Notes under the pieces: generated by a model
Seen by the model: only the letters and a program-made list of their open reading frames with translations
Database searches by the model: none
What the model was told of the DNA's origin: nothing
From: an uncultured Halieaceae bacterium
GTDB taxonomy: Bacteria; Pseudomonadota; Gammaproteobacteria; Pseudomonadales; Halieaceae
Assembly (NCBI GenBank): GCA_913031575.1
Contig: CAJWEV010000008.1
Coordinates: 1 to 57,420, forward strand
Reading direction: 5' to 3'
DNA: 57,420 nt
Part shown: piece after piece, positions 17,239 through 26,102 of the stretch
Numbering within the stretch: the first letter of the stretch is position 1
How the letters are laid out: each line of letters begins with the position of its first letter
Made by a program: the position numbers and the translations under genes

Positions 17239-18236
17239 GTACGACAACGGTAGCGGCAACTGAATATGATCCAGGCTTAGAGGCCAGTGGGGAACGGGCT
17301 GATCTACTTGCAACTTCGGCCGATAATGCCGAGGGCACACAGATCATCGCGATTTACGGCAAAGGGGGCATCGGGAAAAGCTTCACGCTTGCGAATCTGA
17401 GTTACATGATGGCGCAACAGGGCAAAAAAGTCTTGTTGATCGGATGCGACCCAAAAAGTGATACCACATCACTGTTGTTCGGGGGGAAAGCCTGCCCTAC
17501 GATCATTGAGACCGCCTCAGCAAAGAAAGCTGCTGGTGAGGAGTGCCGGGTAGAGGATGTTTGTTTCAAACGCGATGGCGTCTATGCCATGGAGCTGGGT
17601 GGCCCGGAAGTAGGCCGAGGCTGCGGCGGTCGTGGAATCATCCATGGCTTCGAAACTTTAGAAAAACTTGGCTTCCATGATTGGGATTTCGACTACGTTC
17701 TCCTCGACTTCTTAGGTGACGTAGTCTGTGGTGGCTTCGGTCTGCCAATTGCACGTGACATGTGCCAAAAAGTGATCGTTGTAGCCTCAAATGACCTGCA
17801 ATCACTCTACGTTGCAAACAATGTTTGCTCTGCTGTCGAGTACTTCAGAAAACTCGGTGGCAATGTAGGTGTTGCCGGAATGGTTACCAATAAAGATGAT
17901 GGTACTGGGCAGGCTCAAGCATTCTGTAAAGCGGTGGGCATACCAGAGCTTGCCTCTATTCCCGCTAATGAAGATATTCGCCGAAAGAGTGCAAGTTACG
18001 AGATTATTGGACATCCCGACGGGGACTGGGGTCCTCTTTTTGCCGACTTGGCACAAAACGCTGGCGAGGCATTGCCCCACCGACCTACTCCAATGACCCA
18101 AGACGAACTCCTCAGCCTATTTGATAGTGATGAAGTAGGTAGGGACGTTGTTTTGCAGCCAGCGACGCTTGCAGATCTCTGCAGCGTGGAAACACTCAAC
18201 AAACCTTCTCTAGAGGTTGTCTATGACAATGTCTGA
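17235..18236 (+). CDS. bchX: Chlorophyllide a reductase iron protein BchX
   Basis: NifH-like ATPase that passes electrons to BchYZ to reduce ring B of chlorophyllide a. The P-loop is [10 protein letters not shown] (around residue 40), and the two Cys that bridge the 4Fe-4S cluster between monomers lie in GRGCGGRG and DVVCGGFG. 333 residues. It differs from BchL (30938) by the long N-terminal extension and the KSF P-loop. Overlaps bchC by four bases and bchY by 14. Confidence 0.97.
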   Translation: MSTTTVAATEYDPGLEASGERADLLATSADNAEGTQIIAIYGKGGIGKSFTLANLSYMMAQQGKKVLLIGCDPKSDTTSLLFGGKACPTIIETASAKKAAGEECRVEDVCFKRDGVYAMELGGPEVGRGCGGRGIIHGFETLEKLGFHDWDFDYVLLDFLGDVVCGGFGLPIARDMCQKVIVVASNDLQSLYVANNVCSAVEYFRKLGGNVGVAGMVTNKDDGTGQAQAFCKAVGIPELASIPANEDIRRKSASYEIIGHPDGDWGPLFADLAQNAGEALPHRPTPMTQDELLSLFDSDEVGRDVVLQPATLADLCSVETLNKPSLEVVYDNV

Positions 18237-19686
18237 GACTGACATCATTAAGACGAAAGATCTGGGCTGTCACGCCAGTGCGGAGCAGTTAGCTGCCGCT
18301 GCGACGGCTGCTGGAAAAAACGAGCTCATGGCGCAGTTTGCAGAGGACTACCCTAAGGGTCCACATGATCAACCGCAGAGCATGTGCCCTGCATTTGGCT
18401 CATTACGTGTAGGTCTTAGGATGCGCAGAACTGCGACCGTGCTATCAGGCTCGGCCTGTTGCGTCTACGGACTGACCTTCACGTCACATTTTTATGGCGC
18501 CAAGCGAACCGTAGGTTATGTGCCATTCGATTCAGAATCCTTAGTTACAGGAAAGCTCTTCGAAGATATCCGCGAGGCCGCTCACGATCTCGCAGATCCC
18601 GAAGTTAACGATGCTGTTGTTATTATCAATTTATGTGTGCCAACAGCGTCCGGCGTACCTTTAGATCTTCTCCCAAAAGAAATTAACGGTGTCAGAATTG
18701 TTGGAATAGACGTACCAGGTTTTGGCGTCCCCACACATGCCGAAGCTAAGGACGTACTCGCGGGTGCTATGCTCGAGTACGCGCGCGGTGAAATCGAGGC
18801 AGGCCCCGTCGCCCGGCCCATTCAGAGTGAGTCCCAGAAGGATAAGCCTACCGTTGCGTTAGTGGGTGAGATGTTCCCTGTCGATGCAATCACTATCGAT
18901 CGACTCCTCGACTCACTGGGCGCTGCAGCAGGTCCTGTAGTTCCAACTCGAGAGTGGCGAGAGCTTTATGGTGCGCTCGACTGCAAAGTGGGGGCCATGA
19001 TACATCCTTTCTACGCTGCAACAGCGCGACAATTTAGAGCCGCTGGTAGACCCCTAGTTGGATCCGCACCCGTGGGTGTTGAAGGTACAGCTGCGTGGTT
19101 GGAAGCGATGGGTAAAGTTTTAGGTGCTGACAAAGCTTCTCTCGATGCGGCAATTAGCACACAAAAAAGTGCAATTAGAGCGGCTCTGGATAACAACCCA
19201 ATCGATGCGAAGATCACAATGTCGGGCTACGAGGGATCAGAGCTGCTGGTTGCTCGACTACTGATTGAGAGTGGCGCTGATGTAGCTTACGTGGGCTCAG
19301 CGTGTCCCAAGACAGAGTTCTCTGTCGCAGACGCTAAGTGGCTGGAAAGCAAAGGTGTTTCAGTGAAGTTCAGAGCCTCACTCGAAGACGACCTCATCGC
19401 TATGGAGACCTTCCAACCCGATCTTGTAATCGGCACGACGCCTATTGTTCAGAAGGCCAAAGAGCGATCCATCCCCAGCTTGTACTTCACCAATCTCATC
19501 TCAGCTCGCCCACTGATGGGTGCTGCGGGAGCGGGATCGGTAGCACAAGTAATCAATAGTGCGTTGGCTAATCAGCCACGCATGATTGCGATGGAGTCAT
19601 TTTTCGAGGGCGTAGGTGAAGGTCCCACAAGCGGTGTTTGGACGCCCGAAATTATCGCCAAAACAGGCGTGGGAGGTACCTGCTAA
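18223..19686 (+). CDS. bchY: Chlorophyllide a reductase subunit BchY
   Basis: NifD/BchN-like subunit of the catalytic BchYZ heterotetramer. Cluster cysteines are visible in [20 protein letters not shown] and [10 protein letters not shown]. 487 residues from the ATG at 18223, which has AGAGG six bases upstream; ATG 18229 is an alternative. It begins within bchX and its TAA shares a base with the bchZ ATG (TAATG). Confidence 0.95.
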   Translation: MTMSETDIIKTKDLGCHASAEQLAAAATAAGKNELMAQFAEDYPKGPHDQPQSMCPAFGSLRVGLRMRRTATVLSGSACCVYGLTFTSHFYGAKRTVGYVPFDSESLVTGKLFEDIREAAHDLADPEVNDAVVIINLCVPTASGVPLDLLPKEINGVRIVGIDVPGFGVPTHAEAKDVLAGAMLEYARGEIEAGPVARPIQSESQKDKPTVALVGEMFPVDAITIDRLLDSLGAAAGPVVPTREWRELYGALDCKVGAMIHPFYAATARQFRAAGRPLVGSAPVGVEGTAAWLEAMGKVLGADKASLDAAISTQKSAIRAALDNNPIDAKITMSGYEGSELLVARLLIESGADVAYVGSACPKTEFSVADAKWLESKGVSVKFRASLEDDLIAMETFQPDLVIGTTPIVQKAKERSIPSLYFTNLISARPLMGAAGAGSVAQVINSALANQPRMIAMESFFEGVGEGPTSGVWTPEIIAKTGVGGTC

Positions 19687-21131
19687 TGCTAGTACTCGAT
19701 CACGACCGCGCTGGCGGATACTGGGGCTCTGTTTACATCTTCACAGCAGTCAAAGGTCTGCAAGTCATTATCGACGGGCCTGTGGGCTGTGAAAACCTTC
19801 CGGTTACTTCAGTACTTCACTACACAGACGGTCTTCCACCGCACGAATTGCCCATTGTAGTAACGGGCCTAGCTGAAGAGGAGCTCGGGCAGCACGGTAC
19901 AGAGGGAGCCCTCCGTCGAGCGCATCATACGCTTGATCCTAAGAAGCCTTCTGTTGTGGTAACAGGCTCGATTGCAGAGATGATCGGCGGTGGCGTAACA
20001 CCTGAAGATACAAATATTAAACGCTTCCTGCCTCGCACCATTGATGAAGATCAGTGGCAGAGCGCAAACCGGGCACTGGTTTGGCTTTGGGAACAATACG
20101 GCGCGAGCAAAAAGCGCAAAGCAAAGAAAGCAGCTGAAACTCCATCAAAAACAGTCAATATCATTGGTCCAGCCTACGGCTACTTCAACACCTGGTCAGA
20201 TCTGGCGGAAATTCAGCGACTGCTCGCCGGTATGGGTGTAGAAGTGAATATGGTCTTCCCTCTCGGTTGTCATTTGAACGAGATCCCAAAGCTCGATAAT
20301 GCTGCGGTCAACATTTGTATGTATCGGGAGTTTGGCAGAAAACTGTGCGAAAAACTTGATAAGCCCTATCTGCAAGCGCCGATCGGCCTCGATAGTACGA
20401 CCAAGTTCTTGCGAAAGCTGGGGGAGCTACTGGACATCGATCCCGAGCCCTTCATCGCGCAAGAAAAAATGACGACGCTCAAGCCTGTCTGGGATCTTTG
20501 GCGCTCCGTCACACAAGATTTCTTCGCGACCGCCAATTTTGGCGTGGTCGCGACCGAAACATACACCCGCGGACTTCGACATTTCCTCGAGGAAGACTTG
20601 GGTTTGCCCTGTGCCTTCCATTACTCCCGAAAAGCGGGGGTAAAACCGGATAATAACCAAGTACGAGAATCGATTTATAAGACGGGCCCTCTCATCGTCT
20701 TTGGTGGGTACAACGAACGCATGTACGTCGCTGAAGCAGGCGGTAGAAGTATGTTCATACCTGCGTCGCTGCCCGGCACGATAATTCGACGTCACACGGG
20801 CACCCCATTCATGGGTTATTCAGGCGCCTGTTATTTAATTCAAGAGGTATGTAATGCGCTATTTGATGCGTTATTTAACATTTTGCCTCTCGGTACAGAT
20901 CTCGATCAGACCGAAGCTACACCAGCGCGCGCAAGCCTACCTTGGACTGACGAGGCCCAGACCCTGCTCGACCAGATAATAGAACAACAACCGATTTTAG
21001 TTCGAATCTCAGCCGCCAAAAGAATGAGAGATTCTGCAGAACAAATCGCTCGAGCCGAAGAAAGCGAGTCAGTCCACTCGTCGCATGTGCTGGATGCTAG
21101 CCATGCCCTGCAACTGAGCAGCGTTGTATGA
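19686..21131 (+). CDS. bchZ: Chlorophyllide a reductase subunit BchZ
   Basis: NifK/BchB-like partner of BchY. The N-terminus [19 protein letters not shown] and the Cys-bearing [16 protein letters not shown] are characteristic. 481 residues from the ATG coupled to bchY. pufQ follows after about 50 bases with no terminator, so readthrough from bchCXYZ into puf is likely, as in the superoperon of other purple bacteria. Confidence 0.95.
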   Translation: MLVLDHDRAGGYWGSVYIFTAVKGLQVIIDGPVGCENLPVTSVLHYTDGLPPHELPIVVTGLAEEELGQHGTEGALRRAHHTLDPKKPSVVVTGSIAEMIGGGVTPEDTNIKRFLPRTIDEDQWQSANRALVWLWEQYGASKKRKAKKAAETPSKTVNIIGPAYGYFNTWSDLAEIQRLLAGMGVEVNMVFPLGCHLNEIPKLDNAAVNICMYREFGRKLCEKLDKPYLQAPIGLDSTTKFLRKLGELLDIDPEPFIAQEKMTTLKPVWDLWRSVTQDFFATANFGVVATETYTRGLRHFLEEDLGLPCAFHYSRKAGVKPDNNQVRESIYKTGPLIVFGGYNERMYVAEAGGRSMFIPASLPGTIIRRHTGTPFMGYSGACYLIQEVCNALFDALFNILPLGTDLDQTEATPARASLPWTDEAQTLLDQIIEQQPILVRISAAKRMRDSAEQIARAEESESVHSSHVLDASHALQLSSVV

Positions 21132-21155
21132 AAAAGTATAGAAAATTAATTGAAC

Positions 21156-21168
21156 ACACTTTAAGTGT
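21156..21168. promoter_or_regulatory. Inverted repeat in front of pufQ
   Basis: ACACTT-T-AAGTGT, a perfect 6+6 inverted repeat around one base, 15 bases before the pufQ ATG and next to its GGAGGG ribosome site. It could be an operator or a small RNA hairpin; no TGT-N12-ACA box is present here. Confidence 0.35.
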
Positions 21169-21182
21169 CACCCGGAGGGCTT

Positions 21183-21386
21183 ATGAGGTCTCAACAAATG
21201 GCATTGCGTAAATCGGTATGGGAAGTCCTGCAGTTTCGGCTTCTTTTCGTAACTGTATTCACTTGGTTCCTGGCGGTAGCGGTGATCAATCGAATCAAAA
21301 TGACACGCCGAAACGAATTAAATCTTTGGGAAGACGCGAAGCGCCATGCCAGTAGCGTAGCCCCATATGCATTCATGCGGATATAG
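21183..21386 (+). CDS. pufQ: PufQ-like small membrane protein
   Basis: A 67-residue protein with one membrane helix (about residues 22-40, RLLFVTVFTWFLAVAVI) and the C-terminal pattern WEDAKRHASSVAPYAFM, which resembles the RxWREA..ITPxIF end of PufQ. PufQ is thought to help bacteriochlorophyll delivery to the assembling complexes. The position between bchZ and the puf structural genes is the canonical pufQ place. Sequence is divergent, so the name rests partly on position. Start ATG 21183 with GGAGGG just upstream. Confidence 0.7.
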   Translation: MRSQQMALRKSVWEVLQFRLLFVTVFTWFLAVAVINRIKMTRRNELNLWEDAKRHASSVAPYAFMRI

Positions 21387-21402
21387 CGAATTTGATCATT
21401 TT

Positions 21403-21430
21403 TCGATGAGATGACACTCATTTTCATCGA
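21403..21430 (+). other. Stem-loop between pufQ and pufL
   Basis: TCGATGA (21403-21409) pairs with TCATCGA (21424-21430); an alternative inner pairing is ATGAG with CTCAT. It may protect or process the pufLM message, as intercistronic hairpins do in other puf operons. Confidence 0.4.
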
Positions 21431-21480
21431 CCGAAAGAATAAAGAAATAAGGGCATAAGTAGCCTGAGGAGAGATAGTTA

Positions 21481-22305
21481 ATGTCAATGTTGAGTTTTGA
21501 AAAGAAATATCGCGTTAAAGGAGGGACGCTGATCGGTGGCGATCTCTTTGACTTTTGGGTTGGCCCTTTCTATGTGGGATTTTTTGGCGTAACTACCTTC
21601 TTTTTCGCGGCAGTGGGAAGTGCGCTTATTCTCTATGGCGCGGCCTTGGGCGATACCTGGAACTTTTGGCGGATAAGTATTGATCCACCTGATATTTCCT
21701 ACGGTTTGGCCTTAGCACCACTGAAAGAGGGTGGTTTATGGCAAGTAATTACACTTTGCGCGACAGGTGCCTTCGTTTCGTGGGCGCTACGGCAAGTGGA
21801 GATCTCACGTAAGCTCGGAATGGGACTTCATGTGCCGTTCACATTTAGTTTTGCGATTCTAGCCTACGTTACCCTTGTGATTATAAGACCAGTCCTCATG
21901 GGCGCATGGGGACATGGCTTCCCCTACGGAATTATGAGCCATCTCGATTGGGTCTATAACATCGGATATCAGTATGTGAACTTCCATTACAACCCTGCTC
22001 ACATGATTGCCATCACATTCTTCTTCACAAATGCACTAGCGCTATCTATGCATGGATCGCTCATATTGATGGCCACCAACCCCGCGGCTGGGGAGTTAGT
22101 GAAAACAGGAGAGCACGAAAATACGTTCTTTAGAGACGATATTGGCTATTCAATCGGTGCATTGGGAATCCATCGTCTAGGTATGTTCCTAGCGATATCA
22201 GCCGCTTTCTGGAGTGCTGTATGTATCGTTATCAGCGGACCTTTCTGGGCCAAAGGCTGGCCTGAATGGTGGAACTGGTGGCTCGAACTTCCAATCTGGT
22301 TTTAA
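21481..22305 (+). CDS. pufL: Reaction centre L subunit PufL
   Basis: Five-helix membrane subunit that with PufM binds the special pair, accessory pigments and quinones. Strong signatures: [26 protein letters not shown] (split motif), NFHYNPAHM with the special-pair/iron His residues, and [11 protein letters not shown]. 274 residues, standard length; ATG 21481 preceded by GAGGAGA. Followed after 15 bases by pufM. Confidence 0.98.
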   Translation: MSMLSFEKKYRVKGGTLIGGDLFDFWVGPFYVGFFGVTTFFFAAVGSALILYGAALGDTWNFWRISIDPPDISYGLALAPLKEGGLWQVITLCATGAFVSWALRQVEISRKLGMGLHVPFTFSFAILAYVTLVIIRPVLMGAWGHGFPYGIMSHLDWVYNIGYQYVNFHYNPAHMIAITFFFTNALALSMHGSLILMATNPAAGELVKTGEHENTFFRDDIGYSIGALGIHRLGMFLAISAAFWSAVCIVISGPFWAKGWPEWWNWWLELPIWF

Positions 22306-22320
22306 TGGAGGGCTTTTAAC

Positions 22321-23250
22321 ATGATTGAATACCAGAATATTTTTACAAAAGTTCAGGTTGATGCACCTGATTATCCGGGCGTTCCTCCTTATGGCAGTGA
22401 AAATGATCGAACAAAAGGCGTCACTCACTCTTATTTAGCGGGAAAGTTTGGAGACGCGCAGATTGGACCAATCTACTTAGGTCCTATCGGTGTGGCATCA
22501 CTTTTCACCGGCATACTCGCTTTTGTGCTGATCGGACTGGGTATGATGGCGTCAGTAGATTGGTCACTCGGCGAGTTTGTTAAACAACTATTCTGGCTGG
22601 GTGTATACCCCCCTGCGCCGGAGTATGGCCTGTCTATCCCACCTTTAAACGAAGGGGGCTTATGGCTGCTGTGCGGCATGTTACTGACCGTATCGATAAT
22701 GCTTTGGTGGTGGCGAACCTTTGCATTATCCGCAAATCTAGGTATGAGCAACTATCTAGCCTGGGCCTTTGCGGCAGCAATCTGGCTCTATCTAGTTCTA
22801 GGCTTCATCCGACCAATCCTGATGGGAAGTTGGTCAGAGGCGGTACCGTTTGGGATATTCCCTCACCTAGAGTGGACCAATAACTTTTCACTACGCTATG
22901 GCAATTTGTTCTACAACCCATTCCATATGTGGAGCATTTTCTTCCTGTATGGGTCAGCAGTACTGTTTGGAATGCATGGTGCGACGATCTTGGCGACAAG
23001 CCGTTACGGAGCAGATCGCGAAATCGATCAGATTACAGATCGCGGTACAGCTGCAGAGCGCGGAGCCCTCTTTTGGAGATGGACGATGGGTTTCAATGCA
23101 TCAATGGAGTCAATCCATAGATGGGCGTGGTGGTTCGGTGTCCTCACATGTGTAACAGGCGGAATAGGCATAATTCTTACTGGGACAGTTGTTGACAATT
23201 GGTACCTATGGGGAATCAAACATGGTCTGGCTGAACAACCAGAGTTTTGA
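22321..23250 (+). CDS. pufM: Reaction centre M subunit PufM
   Basis: Partner of PufL in the type II reaction centre. Signatures: [51 protein letters not shown] with the His ligands, and the C-terminal [15 protein letters not shown] helix. 309 residues; GGAGGG ribosome site. The C-terminus ends at AEQPEF with no PufX/PufC gene following; the next gene is pufB after 179 bases. Confidence 0.98.
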   Translation: MIEYQNIFTKVQVDAPDYPGVPPYGSENDRTKGVTHSYLAGKFGDAQIGPIYLGPIGVASLFTGILAFVLIGLGMMASVDWSLGEFVKQLFWLGVYPPAPEYGLSIPPLNEGGLWLLCGMLLTVSIMLWWWRTFALSANLGMSNYLAWAFAAAIWLYLVLGFIRPILMGSWSEAVPFGIFPHLEWTNNFSLRYGNLFYNPFHMWSIFFLYGSAVLFGMHGATILATSRYGADREIDQITDRGTAAERGALFWRWTMGFNASMESIHRWAWWFGVLTCVTGGIGIILTGTVVDNWYLWGIKHGLAEQPEF

Positions 23251-23298
23251 AAAGTACAAGACCTATGAAAAGTACGGTAATACAAAATTTGCCTTACT

Positions 23299-23319
23299 GG
23301 CGCGGTGCTTCACCCCGCC
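23299..23319 (+). other. Intercistronic hairpin between pufM and pufB
   Basis: GGCGCGGTG (23299-23307) pairs with CACCCCGCC (23311-23319) around CTT, one mismatch; a second small hairpin ATGCT-GTAA-AGCAT follows at 23337-23350. Such elements could stabilise the upstream message or attenuate, setting the ratio of reaction centre to LH1. Confidence 0.5.
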
Positions 23320-23429
23320 GGAAAGTAAGTCTCTCTATGCTGTAAAGCATGTTGAGCACATTGGCGTCGTGACATCGGCTGGTAGCCAAGCCGCGACATA
23401 TCGCTGAAACCATCATGGGAGGTAAAACC

Positions 23430-23585
23430 ATGAACGATGAAAGAGTAGGAATGTCTGGACTCACCGAACGCGAAGCTCGTGAATTCATGAAATCTTACGA
23501 AAAAGGCATGTGGACATTTGTTGCGATTGCAAGCGCTGCTCACATTGCTGTTTGGGCGTGGAAGCCTTGGTTTGACTTTATGTAG
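23430..23585 (+). CDS. pufB: LH1 beta subunit PufB
   Basis: A 51-residue single-helix antenna protein that pairs with PufA to hold bacteriochlorophyll in the LH1 ring. Signatures: the N-terminal LTEREAREF segment, GMWTF before the helix, and AAHIAVWAWKPW with the Mg-ligand His38. Met20 occupies the position 18 residues before that His where LH beta chains normally have a second conserved His. Start ATG 23430 with GGGAGG seven bases upstream. Located downstream of pufM rather than before pufL. Confidence 0.93.
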   Translation: MNDERVGMSGLTEREAREFMKSYEKGMWTFVAIASAAHIAVWAWKPWFDFM

Positions 23586-23616
23586 AACCAAGAATCCACA
23601 TCATTAGTGTGACAAG

Positions 23617-23629
23617 CCCTGTGACAGGG
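23617..23629 (+). other. Small hairpin between pufB and pufA
   Basis: CCCTG-TGA-CAGGG, followed by TCTTTATC; lies in the 75-base gap. It may tune pufB and pufA message stability or act as a weak terminator. Confidence 0.4.
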
Positions 23630-23660
23630 TCTTTATCAAACTAAATATGGAGAAGATGAC

Positions 23661-23807
23661 ATGGTAACAACACAACCATTCGCGAAAGTCTGGATGCTAT
23701 TTGATCCAAGACGTGTACTTGTCGCGCAGGGTGTTTTCCTGTTCAGCGTTGCAATAACAATCCACTTTATTGTTTTGAGCACCGCAAAGTACAACTGGAT
23801 CGGCTAG
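23661..23807 (+). CDS. pufA: LH1 alpha subunit PufA
   Basis: A 48-residue antenna protein. Canonical features: [20 protein letters not shown], the Mg-ligand His35 in TIHFIVLST, and YNW near the end. The chain stops three residues after that Trp-containing motif, so the C-terminal tail is short compared with Rhodobacter LH1 alpha. ATG 23661 with GGAGAAG upstream. Last gene of the puf unit; a strong terminator follows. Confidence 0.93.
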   Translation: MVTTQPFAKVWMLFDPRRVLVAQGVFLFSVAITIHFIVLSTAKYNWIG

Positions 23808-23954
23808 ATCCAGGCTGGCAACCATGAGTTGCATCGTTTCAACCCGCGCTAGATCGCAATGCAATATTGCGATTAGCATTGTGGCCAAACTTGAAACTGA
23901 CGGTCCCCTGCCCCCAGAGCTACCGTCCGCAGTTCGAGATAATACAGCCGCAAG

Positions 23955-23982
23955 CCTTCAAAAGTGAAGGGCGGGTTTTTTT
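23955..23982 (+). terminator. Rho-independent terminator of the puf operon
   Basis: Stem CCTTCA / TGAAGG with loop AAAG, then GCGGG and a run of seven T. Located about 150 bases after pufA and just before idi. Confidence 0.75.
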
Positions 23983-24006
23983 CCTTTCACTACACCAATG
24001 CGAACT

Positions 24007-24576
24007 ATGGCAAAAAACGCGGCAACCGTATCGTTTGACAATGAACGCTTACAACTCGTTAATTCAAGCGACGACGTAATCGGCTATGAATCAAAGTTAG
24101 CTGCGCACCTTGGTAAAGGCCAACTGCATCGAGCATTTTCAATCTTCATCGTCAACGAAAAAGGCCAGGCGGCTCTCCAGCGCAGATCTACTAATAAACT
24201 ATTGTGGCCAGGCTATTGGGCCAATTCATGTTGCAGTCATCCCCGAGAGGGCGAGACCATAATGGATGCAGCCTATCGTCGACTAAGTGAAGAGCTTGGT
24301 ACCCAAACGACATTGCAATGGCTCTATAAATTTGAATACCGGAGTGAATACAATGACGTTGGCACCGAGCATGAACTATGCAGTGTGCTGATAGGCCATA
24401 TTGATTCGAAGCGCGAACTCAGTCCAAACCAAACCGAGATTGATGATATATCTTGGGTAGATTGGCACGAAATCGGCGCGTGGCTGAATGATCCCAATAT
24501 TCCGACAACCCCTTGGCTAGCCCTGGAGTGGTCACATCTCAACGAGCACCATCTAAACGCTGTTCTGAATTTATAA
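24007..24576 (+). CDS. idi: Isopentenyl-diphosphate delta-isomerase, type I
   Basis: Interconverts IPP and DMAPP, feeding CrtE. A Nudix-fold protein of 189 residues with the catalytic Cys in WANSCCSHPREGE and the catalytic Glu in RRLSEELG; LQRRSTNKLLWPGYW is typical. Two in-frame starts, ATG 23998 and ATG 24007; neither has a clear ribosome site and I use the second. Separated from pufA by a terminator, convergent with the HemN-like gene. Confidence 0.93.
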   Translation: MAKNAATVSFDNERLQLVNSSDDVIGYESKLAAHLGKGQLHRAFSIFIVNEKGQAALQRRSTNKLLWPGYWANSCCSHPREGETIMDAAYRRLSEELGTQTTLQWLYKFEYRSEYNDVGTEHELCSVLIGHIDSKRELSPNQTEIDDISWVDWHEIGAWLNDPNIPTTPWLALEWSHLNEHHLNAVLNL

Positions 24577-24593
24577 GGGCGAAGATGCGGTGG

Positions 24594-25880
24594 TTATAAA
24601 AAGCCATTTTTGGCAACTGAAGGGCCGTTGACGGGCCACACAAAAGGTAGCCAATGCCGGCCGGCATCAGAAATCTGAACATTAGCTCCTGAATCGCAAG
24701 ATTCGAAACAATAGTCTGGGAAACCTAAATCCGAAAGAAGTGCCAACGCACTGCTACCGTTTGGGACCGCCTTCTTGGCAAATAACGTGTTCAAATCAGA
24801 ACGGTCTCGCTTTTCTCCCGCCGTCATTACCTTTATCGCCTCATAAGGAGGCACCTTACTCTCCAAATGTGCCTTCCAGTCAGTGATGTTTAGTATGTTA
24901 TGGGCGAGAAGGTTCCTAGTCTCGGTGACTGCACCCACACCGAACCCGAGAGTAGTTTCGTTTTGACCAATAAAGTATCCATGCGGGCCGAAACCAGTAG
25001 AGTCAGGCTGAGTTTGACCCACCCAGGAGTGATTAGGCCTGACAAAACTATTTAATCCCACCCACTCCCAGTCTAGCGCTCTAAACCCTTCAGCAACACG
25101 GTAAAACATTGAAAGCTTCTCTGCGAGGCTAAGGTCTCCGTAACTGTCCATGCCACGTTGGTGAGGGAACAGCTCCGGTCTTCTAATAAATTGTTGACAA
25201 GATATTACGTCAGGGGACAGCTCATTTATGGTGTTAACAGTTTCCTGTATTGATTGAGCCGTCTGTAACGGAAGTCCGAAGGTCAAATCCATGTTCACTG
25301 ACTTGAACCCTAAGTTCCTTGCCATGGATATTGTGTCTTCAATCAGACCAATTGACTGGGTCATACCAATGGCAGCCTGCACGCGAGGGTCTACATCGCG
25401 CACTTCAAGATTTATATCAGTTACACCTAAACCTCTAAGCAATTCCAGCTGAACGCGGGAGGAGCGCCTGGGATCGATGTGCACCGTTATGGGCGCATCA
25501 TCAGCAAAATCAAATGAACACGCGAGCGTATTCAGGAGTTCAGCAAAGTTCAAATCACTCAAGTAGTTGGGGCAAGGGCCACCAATTACGAGACGATGGA
25601 CCCTGGGGTTGGTAGAGAAATTAGCCGTAACCAACTTAATTTCAGAGGTAAGAAGGCGAGTGTAATCCGTAAGATCGCTCTCTCGGTGTGTCACAACCGC
25701 AAGTTTATGACAGCTAAAGTCCAAGGCGGGTGTAAAAGGCAAGTGGATGTAAAGCGCTACTGGGCGAAGTGGCTCTGACTTCAGATCACTAGCAACCAAC
25801 TCTAGGGTCTCTGACGACAACTCGCTCCCGCTAAGAACGCCGCCTGACCGCATCAACTGACTGACTACCTTGTCATTCAT
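24594..25880 (-). CDS. HemN-like protein lacking the radical-SAM cluster cysteines
   Basis: A 428-residue protein aligned over its length with oxygen-independent coproporphyrinogen III oxidase HemN: LYIHLPF, THRESDLTDYTRLLTSEI, FGLPLQT and GVGAVTETRN match the family pattern. However the HemN cluster motif PFCxxxCxxCxC reads PFTPALDFSCHK: T50, D54, C57 and K59 stand where four Cys are expected, so only one is kept, and the GGGTPTYL glycine motif is IGGPCPNYL. A 4Fe-4S cluster and radical chemistry are therefore unlikely. The ATG at 25880 follows GGAAGG; a longer start at 25958 is possible. It is last in line behind puhE, 222 bases apart, perhaps with its own promoter. A haem/porphyrin-binding or assembly role is inference. 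Confidence 0.8.
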   Translation of the reverse strand: MNDKVVSQLMRSGGVLSGSELSSETLELVASDLKSEPLRPVALYIHLPFTPALDFSCHKLAVVTHRESDLTDYTRLLTSEIKLVTANFSTNPRVHRLVIGGPCPNYLSDLNFAELLNTLACSFDFADDAPITVHIDPRRSSRVQLELLRGLGVTDINLEVRDVDPRVQAAIGMTQSIGLIEDTISMARNLGFKSVNMDLTFGLPLQTAQSIQETVNTINELSPDVISCQQFIRRPELFPHQRGMDSYGDLSLAEKLSMFYRVAEGFRALDWEWVGLNSFVRPNHSWVGQTQPDSTGFGPHGYFIGQNETTLGFGVGAVTETRNLLAHNILNITDWKAHLESKVPPYEAIKVMTAGEKRDRSDLNTLFAKKAVPNGSSALALLSDLGFPDYCFESCDSGANVQISDAGRHWLPFVWPVNGPSVAKNGFL

Positions 25881-26003
25881 GGTTACCTTCCCCAGCCCAC
25901 CGTTTGCCCGATGGGTCGTCAGTAACTCCCGGTGATCAAGTGGCCTGAAACCAACCAACGCAAGGCGCGAATACTAAGAACAGATCAATCGAGGTTCAGC
26001 TTC

Positions 26004-26020
26004 TGTTTATATGTTTTACA
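26004..26020. promoter_or_regulatory. Possible operator upstream of the HemN-like gene
   Basis: CTGT and ACAG arms bracket 11 bases (TGT 26004-26006, ACA 26018-26020), one base short of the PpsR spacing. It lies about 125 bases before the HemN-like start. May be a variant box or chance. Confidence 0.25.
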
Positions 26021-26102
26021 GATTATGTTCCTCGTCATATATCGTCAAGTAAATCGCACGATTATTTAAGTACAATTAATCGGCATGCCGGGTCACCGTA
26101 AA

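Noticed and set aside
23222-23407. An open frame overlapping the pufM end and the pufM-pufB gap that could be a pufX or pufC remnant
   Set aside because: It has no haem motif, no membrane helix and no ribosome site, and its first part is a shadow of pufM.
24594-25880. A functional hemN or bchE
   Set aside because: Only one of the four expected cluster cysteines is kept, and there is no cobalamin-binding domain as in BchE.
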